NCBI GenBank assembly: GCA_031266665.1
Contig: JAISAO010000046.1
Span: 1 to 55,011, forward strand
Reading direction: 5' to 3'
Length of the DNA: 55,011 nucleotides
From: Propionibacteriaceae bacterium
Lineage (GTDB): Bacteria; Actinomycetota; Actinomycetes; Propionibacteriales; Propionibacteriaceae
The notes beneath the pieces were generated by a model, which was not told where the DNA came from, ran no database searches, and saw only the letters and a list, made by a program, of their open reading frames with translations. The position numbers and the translations under genes were made by a program. Shown piece by piece: positions 7,280-14,392 of the stretch; position 1 is the first letter of the stretch, and every line of letters begins with the position of its first letter.

Positions 7280-8836
7280 TTATTCTGGCTGTTCGATCCA
7301 AGGCACCGAGGTGACACCCATTTCTCGTTTACCGTCTTCTCCATAAGCGGTCCAATCGCTGTAATGGAACGCATGACTGTGAACGTGTTGCAATGCCTGA
7401 TCGGATGTCGCCAGGCACACTCGGCGCCAGGCTGACGGCGCACTCTCTTGTGGTATCACGTAGACGATCTGAGTATCAGAATCGGCATGGTTAAGTGACC
7501 TAGCTATGTGATTGTTGCTCATCAAGCGAATCACGTCAGCATGTGTTGAGCGGACCCACTCGTGATCGCTCCACAGTCCGAAAACCAAGTCAATCGTCCC
7601 ATCGGAACTCGGCTTGAACGTTTCTGCCTTCGTCTCTTCCGGACGTACACCCCAGTACGAGGAGAGCCAAACTTTGATAATTCGACGAGTGGTTTTCTGT
7701 ATCGATGGAGAGAACCATAGACGAATAGGCCTAGCGCGCCATAACGGATTTTCACACGCGCCTAGAGGGCCACGAAATTCAATCTTTCGTGGGATCATGT
7801 GCGGCAGTGCTGAGTGCCATCGTTGAATCATGAGTCTTAAGTCAATCTCATCGAATTGCTGGTCACCGAGTTGGTTGAGGAACCAGTTGACGTGGAACCT
7901 TCCGAGAGAATAGAACCAGTGTTCTTGGGCGGTTGCTGACATAATTCCGGCTACGTCACGCTCTCCCACTACTTTGGTCGCGGCTATCAGCTGATCAAGA
8001 ATATAATCGTCCCATGTGGTGTTAGTCTTGATCACCGACTCATGAATCCCCACCTTCGTTAGGTAATCTGCGGGAATCATTGCGAACAGCTGTTGTTTAT
8101 CTGACGGGCTTAGGCCCAGCGCGTCCAAGCGAGACCGCCAGTAACGCCGCCCAATAAAATGCCAGACGCCAAGTCTCCACCACTGAGGGAAATCGACGTA
8201 CCCATTTCCTTCTAGATCGATTTGGTTCGCTACTCCAAACACCAGTGTCAATCGGAGGAGGTCACCGACGGACCGATAAAACCCAGATTTCCCGTTAGGT
8301 GCGGGAAGGGCCAAGACACTGGGAACGATTCGCACCTCGAGATTATTGCCCATGATATGCGCCAATCGGGGACTGTCAGAGTAACGGCTCGCATCGTGCA
8401 TCCGAATCACAGGAGTCAGGTCAATCTCGCGTGCGGCAATAATCCGTTCGGTTGCGACTCTGGCCGCTGAGCGCATCGTCTCGTCGGAGAGAAACCGGTC
8501 CAACACGGTTACAGACTGTCGCTGCCGATCATTAATTCCGTCATAATCGGCGAACTCTCCAGTCGCCACCGCCATGCTTAGGTGAAAGCCTAGATTTCGC
8601 ACGGCAGCTACCACCTCGTGATCGCCGTTGTATATCCCAGAATTGACCACCGATAAGAACTCACGCACGTCATTGTCGGTCACCAGTGGTTGAGGACCAA
8701 GCGCAGGCGCGGCGACTCCACCATGCACACGCCACATAGCAGCGGTTACCTCAACCCCGGGATCCCATTGAGACACGAGCCCTTCGGTTCTTTTCACGTT
8801 GCCGTTAACCGCATCACGAAGCGGTGTGATGTTCAT
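7280..8836 (-). CDS. Unrecognised 518-residue pathway protein
   Basis: I do not recognise this protein. It is soluble-looking, with no signal peptide or membrane segment. It is rich in Trp, His and Arg, with a mid-region holding several conserved-looking aromatic pairs (for example GRRYWRSRLDALG, FYSLGRFHVNWFLNQLG). It begins with an ATGA overlap to the aminotransferase gene and ends 11 bases before carrier protein 2, so it belongs to the operon. No Walker, Rossmann, PLP or SAM motif is visible. Size and position would suit an acyltransferase, condensation-like or oxygenase step that the recognised enzymes do not cover, but that is only a guess from context. Confidence 0.75.
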   Translation of the reverse strand: MNITPLRDAVNGNVKRTEGLVSQWDPGVEVTAAMWRVHGGVAAPALGPQPLVTDNDVREFLSVVNSGIYNGDHEVVAAVRNLGFHLSMAVATGEFADYDGINDRQRQSVTVLDRFLSDETMRSAARVATERIIAAREIDLTPVIRMHDASRYSDSPRLAHIMGNNLEVRIVPSVLALPAPNGKSGFYRSVGDLLRLTLVFGVANQIDLEGNGYVDFPQWWRLGVWHFIGRRYWRSRLDALGLSPSDKQQLFAMIPADYLTKVGIHESVIKTNTTWDDYILDQLIAATKVVGERDVAGIMSATAQEHWFYSLGRFHVNWFLNQLGDQQFDEIDLRLMIQRWHSALPHMIPRKIEFRGPLGACENPLWRARPIRLWFSPSIQKTTRRIIKVWLSSYWGVRPEETKAETFKPSSDGTIDLVFGLWSDHEWVRSTHADVIRLMSNNHIARSLNHADSDTQIVYVIPQESAPSAWRRVCLATSDQALQHVHSHAFHYSDWTAYGEDGKREMGVTSVPWIEQPE

Positions 8837-10020
8837 GCCGGGACCATCCCTTCCAGGGCATCAGCGAAATTATCGGCATCACTGATAGTTGATGACTCAG
8901 TTACGACGAACCCGAGATGGGTCCTCGCTATTTTTTCGCACATCTCAAGATCCAAGTTTCGGTACTCTTCCCAAATTGGATTGCTAGCATAAACGCGTCG
9001 GTATCCAGACGCCAGGCCAGGTCTGGGATTACCTGTTGCCCAATCCCTGAATAATGTGTGGTGATAGATGGGTGACGGGTACACTTTCCTGGCGTAGAAT
9101 CCTTTGATCTCCAGACGTTTGGATAAGTCAGCGGAATCGTCACCGTCGGCCACCATGAAGACGAATCTACTGTACGCATGAGTCCCTCCATACGGTACCC
9201 GTTGCGGTACTAGCCTTGTGCCGACCTCAAGGCGGGAAGCAAGACGGGTACCCAGTTCGGATCGCAGTTTGTTCTGCGTCGGTAATTCCGCCAACTGCGC
9301 CCGCCCTACTGCGGCCTCCAGCTCTGTCATTGTGCATTTATGACCGACATCCAGCAATTCTCCTCCAGACATGGCATACAAACGCAGCAGGCGACACCGT
9401 TCCGCCAGATCTGCCGTTTTGACTACGACAATACCTCCTTCTCCGGTTGACATGTTCTTGATCTCGTTAAAGCTGTACACGGCAATGTCACCGAACGTGC
9501 CAACTAGACGTTCGTCGATTGTCGCCCCCAGCGCCTGGGCGCAATCTTCTATGAGCTGTACTCCGTGTGCATGTGCCAGATCTACAAGGCCAGACATGCT
9601 GGCTGGAGCGCCGAAGAGATGAGAGACGACAATAGCTTTTGTTTTATTAGATATTACGGGCTCCACCGTCGTAGCCGACAGGTTCCATGTGTCTGGATCA
9701 ATGTCTGCGAAGCGCACTATCCCAAGATTTCTTACAACAGCATTGATCGTCCCGGGGAACGTGAAACCTGCCACCACAACCTCGTCACCTAGGGAGACTC
9801 CCACGCACTGCAGAGCAAGATCGAGGCCTGTGCTCCCCGATGAGACAGCAACAGCATATTTTGCTCCGATGTACCGGGCGAAGTCGTTCTCGAACGCCAT
9901 CGTCTGACGGCCAAACACCACAGAGAGCCGACCTCGTCGCAAGGCCCTCTCAACTCCTATCACAGCAGAGTCGGAGTAATGCCGCCGGGCCGTCGGTGCA
10001 AAAGTTAATTCTCCGCTCAT
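8833..10020 (-). CDS. DegT/DnrJ/EryC1/StrS-family PLP aminotransferase
   Basis: A 395-residue PLP enzyme of the DegT/StrS family. The N-terminal pattern FARYIGAKYAVAVSSGST is typical. IEDCAQALGA supplies the Asp that pairs with the PLP ring nitrogen (D159), and Lys188 in YSFNEIKNMSTGEGG is the Schiff-base residue. These enzymes transaminate keto-sugars, or in other pathways keto-cyclitols and related ketones, and some homologues such as AHBA synthases aromatise. No sugar nucleotide or cyclitol gene is present here, so a non-sugar ketone made by the oxidases nearby is possible. It lies two bases after the monooxygenase gene and overlaps the 518-residue gene by ATGA. Confidence 0.88.
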   Translation of the reverse strand: MSGELTFAPTARRHYSDSAVIGVERALRRGRLSVVFGRQTMAFENDFARYIGAKYAVAVSSGSTGLDLALQCVGVSLGDEVVVAGFTFPGTINAVVRNLGIVRFADIDPDTWNLSATTVEPVISNKTKAIVVSHLFGAPASMSGLVDLAHAHGVQLIEDCAQALGATIDERLVGTFGDIAVYSFNEIKNMSTGEGGIVVVKTADLAERCRLLRLYAMSGGELLDVGHKCTMTELEAAVGRAQLAELPTQNKLRSELGTRLASRLEVGTRLVPQRVPYGGTHAYSRFVFMVADGDDSADLSKRLEIKGFYARKVYPSPIYHHTLFRDWATGNPRPGLASGYRRVYASNPIWEEYRNLDLEMCEKIARTHLGFVVTESSTISDADNFADALEGMVPA

Positions 10021-10022
10021 GG

Positions 10023-11054
10023 TTATAGCACCAACTGAGTCGCTCGGAAAATATGCTCATACTCTGATGTCGATGCAGGTAGGTCAATCACGATATCAGT
10101 GACTCCGATCTCAAAATAGTTTGCAAGAGCCGCTGCCACTCGCTCGTAACTCCCAACCAATTTTGGACAGTCGATTCCGGCTCGTGACGCACCACACCAT
10201 AATACATCGTCAAACACCTCAGATTCTCGCCCTAAGGCAGCATTACTCTGGTGCTGGTAAGAGATTGACCGGCTTTCGAATATTCGTGCGTCTATTACGT
10301 CGCTTCGACGTGTCCCATAGATTTTTCGCGCAAATGCCCAAGCGTTTTCGTCCTTTTCTCCGGCGACAATGCCGACGATGATGGTTTGACGGAGATCAGG
10401 CTGCCCTGCGCGCAATCTCTGTATCTCATCTGCTTGGGTGACTAACGGTTTCGCCATTAGTAGAGAGGATGTCGCCCGCCCAGGCATCAAGGCCGCGACT
10501 TCAGAGGAAGAACCAGGTACAAAAACTCCTGGCGCGCTACCGGAGCCCAGGTACGGCTGCAAGGACGCTCCGCGAAGCCTATAATATTCTCCTTCAAAGT
10601 CACATTTCTCATCCCGAAAAAGACTGGTGAAAATATCGAGAAACTCTGTTATTTGGCGATAATGCACCGAATAGTGATCACCGTCGGCACCGACTGCGGC
10701 CTGCTCGTCGCGAGTCGCTCCTTTCACTACATTGAGGTGCATAGTTCGGCCGGTCAAATAGGAAACAGACGCAAATGTTCGAGCTAAAGCGTATGGATGC
10801 ACATGAAACGGTGAAACTGCAACGATGGGCGTCAATTGGTCACTAAGATCCAGAATCCGTTGTGCTATTACTAAGGAGTCGAGTGACGTCATAAAGTTAT
10901 AGATAATCATACCGTTGATGCCGTTAGTTTCAGCGATTTCTACATGCTTGGCTAGAAGGTCCGCATATTTCTCCGTTTCAAGTGGGCGTCCAGATCCGAA
11001 TGATCCAGTATAGAACGGGCAAACGGTGTGGAAAACGAGTGCGTTGTTATTCAT
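10023..11054 (-). CDS. Luciferase-like flavin-dependent monooxygenase (LLM class)
   Basis: A 343-residue protein of the bacterial luciferase-like monooxygenase superfamily, related in layout to SsuD-type enzymes. Recognisable parts are IVAVSPFHVHPYALARTFASV, the TGRTMHLNVVKGA segment followed by the conserved region DHYSVHYRQITEFLDIF, and FEGEYYRLRGA. Such enzymes use reduced FMN and oxygen. In butirosin the homologue BtrO hydroxylates a carrier-bound chain, which makes a carrier-bound substrate plausible here. No flavin reductase is encoded in the island, so reduced flavin would have to come from elsewhere in the cell. Its ATG overlaps the HAD gene stop by one base (TAATG). Confidence 0.85.
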   Translation of the reverse strand: MNNNALVFHTVCPFYTGSFGSGRPLETEKYADLLAKHVEIAETNGINGMIIYNFMTSLDSLVIAQRILDLSDQLTPIVAVSPFHVHPYALARTFASVSYLTGRTMHLNVVKGATRDEQAAVGADGDHYSVHYRQITEFLDIFTSLFRDEKCDFEGEYYRLRGASLQPYLGSGSAPGVFVPGSSSEVAALMPGRATSSLLMAKPLVTQADEIQRLRAGQPDLRQTIIVGIVAGEKDENAWAFARKIYGTRRSDVIDARIFESRSISYQHQSNAALGRESEVFDDVLWCGASRAGIDCPKLVGSYERVAAALANYFEIGVTDIVIDLPASTSEYEHIFRATQLVL

Positions 11055-11740
11055 TAAAGCATCTCCGATCGCAAAATTTTAGGAATGAATGAGAGGTCTG
11101 GCACGATACTTTGATGGAAGTTAAGACCAACGCTCTGACAATCTCGGGCAACGAGAACACTGCGTATTCCGAGTGCTGTCGCTGGAGCGATATCAGTTGT
11201 CACACTAGCTCCAACATGAAGCACGTCTGCCGGGACAGCCCCAATTGTCTGGAGCATATATTTGAAAATGACCGGAGATGGTTTATAGGCAGCGCATTTT
11301 TCACTGACGATGACATGATCGAATATTACGCCAATAGCCGCGATATTTTCTGTAATCAGGAAAATGTCGCTATTCGAAATAATAACTATTTTATAATTTT
11401 CGCGGAGTTCTTCGAGGGAAGACTTAGTCTCTGGGAACGGCGGGCACGTCTGCACGGCATTCAGTAACTTTTCAACATCATCAGAGGTACCGATTAGGCT
11501 TTGTGAAGCTAGAGCACATCGGAGCGCTCCAGCGAGGATTTCTGTATACCGCTTGAAATCCCCTTCAGTTAATGCGTGACGAGCATGATGAAACGTCTTG
11601 ATAAAACTATTAACTCCACCAGAACCGTGCTTTTCTGCAAAAATCTCTCTGAGCGTAAAATTAACACTTTCGTGCCAACGCACGAGAGTCCCATAACAAT
11701 CGAAGGTGACGACTCTGGGTCCATACCTAAATGTATTCAT
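11054..11740 (-). CDS. HAD-superfamily hydrolase
   Basis: A 228-residue HAD hydrolase of the haloacid-dehalogenase/phosphatase type. Motif I is VTFDCYGTLV with nucleophile Asp14. Motif II is IVIISNSD, motif III includes the Lys in AAYKPSPVIF, and motif IV is HVGASVTTDIAPA. It probably removes phosphate from, or hydrolyses, a pathway intermediate. It does not look like the larger FkbH-type HAD proteins that load glyceryl units onto carriers. It starts 12 bases after the dehydrogenase stop, with no strong ribosome site. Substrate unknown. Confidence 0.85.
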   Translation of the reverse strand: MNTFRYGPRVVTFDCYGTLVRWHESVNFTLREIFAEKHGSGGVNSFIKTFHHARHALTEGDFKRYTEILAGALRCALASQSLIGTSDDVEKLLNAVQTCPPFPETKSSLEELRENYKIVIISNSDIFLITENIAAIGVIFDHVIVSEKCAAYKPSPVIFKYMLQTIGAVPADVLHVGASVTTDIAPATALGIRSVLVARDCQSVGLNFHQSIVPDLSFIPKILRSEML

Positions 11741-11752
11741 GTGAGTTTCAAA

Positions 11753-12934
11753 TCAGATCGAAGTGTCGAGTAGAGCGAGTTTTCCGTTGCTCACCAGAAG
11801 TCGATCATCGGTAAACATCAAACGGGCTGAACGCAAATCTCTGAATATTCGCTCAATTGACGTTTCCTTTTGAATCCTATAACCATAACGAAGCCCCAAT
11901 AACTGCATGGTCTGGTCGACAGCGGAAAATAATTTTTCCGCTGCGGCGATTTTAAGCTCATTGAGGTGGATGTTGAAGGCATAATCCTCATAAGAAACTT
12001 GTTCCGTGCCGAAGGCTTGGCGTTTTACGAGGTACTCGCCCGCAACTCGCTGTAACATTGCCTCGACTAAGTCAATGTCCATACGCACTCTAGCAATATG
12101 TTCGACGTACAGATCGGATTTTAACGGGTATCCCACGCGTAAACTCGGATTCCTCAGCACTCTCATTGTCTGTCGATATGCCTCCTTCGCAGCACCCAGC
12201 CAGCAAGCCGTCCACATCAGATGTCCAGCTGGAATCATGGTCGTCACCGCAACCCGCCGGAATCCTCCAGGTGGATCTATTGTCCGTCCCAGGCTTGGCA
12301 ACTGCCCGCTGAGCCGCATTGCTACACTCGCCGTGCCTCGTACTCCTAACGTGTCCCAGTCTGAACGTATAACTGTTTTTAGTTCATCCCGTCCCGCGTA
12401 GACTAACACTATGTCAGTCGGTGTTGCAGTTTCGGAGCGCCGCATGGTGATGAGAAAGGCATCGGCGTGACTTCCCGATGTGACCACCGGTGCCTCGCGT
12501 TCCACTATAAAATGTTCGTCTTTCGAGTAGAGTGGTGCTACCGCGGTCAATAGGTGACCACCTTTCGTCGGTTCTGATGTCACCGAGGCGATTAATAGGC
12601 CGTTCAAGGCAACCTGACGCAGCACCTCCGTCCGCAACGGTTCGCTGGCATGGTCAACCAAAACCGCCACCTGCTGACAATGCATTGCCCAGACCATTGC
12701 GGTCGACAAACATGATCCACCAAGCACCTGTGCCACCTCAAGCGCTGCGGAATAGCCCCCACCGAGGCCGCCCAGCTCTTGGGGAACTAGAAGGCCCATT
12801 AGCTTGGATGATCTCAGAACGGCAACGCCTTCGACGGGGAAGCAGCCCTCACGGTCGATTTTCCTAGCCTCTTCCTCAAGAACGTGCGCTGCTTGTTGGG
12901 TTTCTTTGGTAATCACGTCTTCCACTGTAGTCAT
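11753..12934 (-). CDS. Acyl-CoA dehydrogenase-like flavoprotein
   Basis: A 393-residue member of the acyl-CoA dehydrogenase superfamily. The N-terminal helical region contains LMGLLVPQELGGLGGGYSAA, the middle FAD/substrate region has HLLTAVAPLYSKDEHFIVER, and the C-terminal part holds MQLLGLRYGYR and IFRDLRSARLMF. Related enzymes in antibiotic clusters oxidise aminoacyl- or hydroxyacyl-carrier proteins, such as prolyl carriers and aminomalonyl precursors. Its ATG overlaps the stop of carrier protein 3 (ATGA), which makes that carrier its likely substrate holder. The role as a desaturase or oxidase on a thioester is inferred from family and context. Confidence 0.87.
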   Translation of the reverse strand: MTTVEDVITKETQQAAHVLEEEARKIDREGCFPVEGVAVLRSSKLMGLLVPQELGGLGGGYSAALEVAQVLGGSCLSTAMVWAMHCQQVAVLVDHASEPLRTEVLRQVALNGLLIASVTSEPTKGGHLLTAVAPLYSKDEHFIVEREAPVVTSGSHADAFLITMRRSETATPTDIVLVYAGRDELKTVIRSDWDTLGVRGTASVAMRLSGQLPSLGRTIDPPGGFRRVAVTTMIPAGHLMWTACWLGAAKEAYRQTMRVLRNPSLRVGYPLKSDLYVEHIARVRMDIDLVEAMLQRVAGEYLVKRQAFGTEQVSYEDYAFNIHLNELKIAAAEKLFSAVDQTMQLLGLRYGYRIQKETSIERIFRDLRSARLMFTDDRLLVSNGKLALLDTSI

Positions 12935-13188
12935 GCTGACACTCCTCCCTTAGCGATCCCCAGCGCTCTCCACAGCGACTGCGCCGTCTTGAACGTCTCG
13001 TCTGTCAAGAGTTCGTCTGGAAACGCTACTCCGAACTCGTCTTCGAGATCCATCAAAAGGTCTACTGCCTCTTTGCTGTCCAGTCCATAGTCTCGTAGGG
13101 CAATCATTGATGATATTTCATCTGCTGATTTGACGTACCTCAAATGCTGGAGGAGTATAGTCAAGAATTCATCGTTTGGGGTAGTCAT
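12931..13188 (-). CDS. Carrier protein 3
   Basis: An 85-residue carrier protein with phosphopantetheine site Ser38 in DYGLDSKEAVDLLMDLED, the most canonical of the three. The start at 13188 is set by a good ribosome binding site (AAAGGAG) inside the end of the decarboxylase gene, and the genes overlap by 20 bases. A longer open frame upstream has no support. It sits between the ligase-decarboxylase pair and the acyl-CoA-dehydrogenase-like gene. I expect the ligase to load it, the decarboxylase to act on the bound amino acid, and the flavoprotein to oxidise it. Confidence 0.88.
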   Translation of the reverse strand: MTTPNDEFLTILLQHLRYVKSADEISSMIALRDYGLDSKEAVDLLMDLEDEFGVAFPDELLTDETFKTAQSLWRALGIAKGGVSA

Positions 13189-14392
13189 AGTTCTTATCTC
13201 CTTTACGAACAATCGACAAGCAGGACGATTCGATAATTCGGTCACCGTCGACAACAAGTTCCAACGGTGCCGGACGACTTAAGAAACCGATGAGGCTTGC
13301 CGTTAACCCATACGCGCCCACATTAGGTATGGAGACCACATCGCCTGTCACTACTTGGACTCCTCGGACGGTCGCTATGACGTCTAACGGACTGCAGAGA
13401 GGCCCAACAAAAACGGTATCTGCCGGTTCTGTTTGTTTCGAGTGCTGCGTATAGTTGTGGATGGTCACCGACACTCTGGGTATCCGTCGCAGTCCTGACA
13501 TTCCACCCAAGTGATTGATGCCGAAATCAAGGACTGCATACTGTCGGCCTCGGCTTTTCTTTACGTCAAGCACCGTTCCGACTAACGTGCCGCAGCCGCC
13601 GACAAGGTATCGCCCGCTCTCAAAAATCAGACGAGGTTGACCAGTCCGCCAATGCGGAAATCGCATGTCGAGCATGGCCTCAAGTTCGTTTCTCAGCCCG
13701 TCTAGCTGTGGGCGGTTGCCGGTCACAGCGTATGGGTGACCGAAGCCACCACCCATATCCAGCCAGGTCAGGTCTAGTTGTAAACGCTTGGCAACACGCA
13801 CGGTGGACTCAACCGCAGTCGAGAAGGAAACGAGGAGTTCCGAGATATTGGAGCCGAGGTAAGAATGAATTCCGGTTACTCGCGCATGAGATAAACTGGC
13901 CGGCAGTCTGTCAAGTTGATTTTCATCGATTCCGAACTGTGACGAAATCCCTGTCATAGCGAGTCCAGCGTTGCCTTTCGCGCCATCAGGGTTAATCCGA
14001 AGCAGGGCTTCAACTTCAACACCCTGGTGACTAGCGGCCGAATTAAGTTGACGCAAGTCACGCGCGGACTCTACCGAGAACATTCGGACACCGGCGCGTA
14101 GCGCTACAAATAACTCGTTTAGTGTTTTTCCCGGACCAGAGTAAAGACATTTCTCCATCGAATACCCGGCTTCAAGCGCCGATGCTAACTCGCCTTCCGA
14201 ACTAATCTCAGATCGCCCACCATAACCCCTGATCTGAGCCCCGATTACCGGGTGCGGGTTGGCTTTGAGCGAATAATAAATAAGAGCGTTCTCTGGAAGT
14301 TCTGCTGCCAGTGCGTCGTAAGCATCCCTGACTTTCGCAAGGTCGTAGACGTATACCGGTGAACCAAAGGCTATCACGTCGGCGACCCTCAT
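13169..14392 (-). CDS. Fold-type III PLP decarboxylase (LysA/BtrK-like)
   Basis: A 407-residue PLP enzyme of the alanine-racemase/LysA fold. PLP-binding Lys43 lies in YYSLKANPHP, the glycine loop is DMGGGFGHP, the arginine-containing phosphate loop is FESGRYLVG, and the C-terminal Cys-Asp motif is GPLCSPLDV. True diaminopimelate decarboxylases share these features. However, the adjacent AMP ligase and carrier protein match the set seen with BtrK, which decarboxylates a glutamyl-carrier in butirosin, and with exosortase-associated decarboxylases. I therefore expect decarboxylation of a carrier-bound amino acid. Its start forms an ATGA overlap with the ligase stop. A housekeeping role in lysine synthesis is unlikely in this context. 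Confidence 0.87.
   Translation of the reverse strand: MRVADVIAFGSPVYVYDLAKVRDAYDALAAELPENALIYYSLKANPHPVIGAQIRGYGGRSEISSEGELASALEAGYSMEKCLYSGPGKTLNELFVALRAGVRMFSVESARDLRQLNSAASHQGVEVEALLRINPDGAKGNAGLAMTGISSQFGIDENQLDRLPASLSHARVTGIHSYLGSNISELLVSFSTAVESTVRVAKRLQLDLTWLDMGGGFGHPYAVTGNRPQLDGLRNELEAMLDMRFPHWRTGQPRLIFESGRYLVGGCGTLVGTVLDVKKSRGRQYAVLDFGINHLGGMSGLRRIPRVSVTIHNYTQHSKQTEPADTVFVGPLCSPLDVIATVRGVQVVTGDVVSIPNVGAYGLTASLIGFLSRPAPLELVVDGDRIIESSCLSIVRKGDKNYDYPKR

Noticed and set aside
10023..11054. LLM monooxygenase as alkanesulfonate monooxygenase SsuD
   Set aside because: No sulfonate transporter or reductase nearby; the biosynthetic operon context favours a pathway oxidase.
13169..14392. Decarboxylase as housekeeping lysA
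   Set aside because: It lies inside a biosynthetic operon, coupled to an AMP ligase and a carrier protein, with no other lysine genes.
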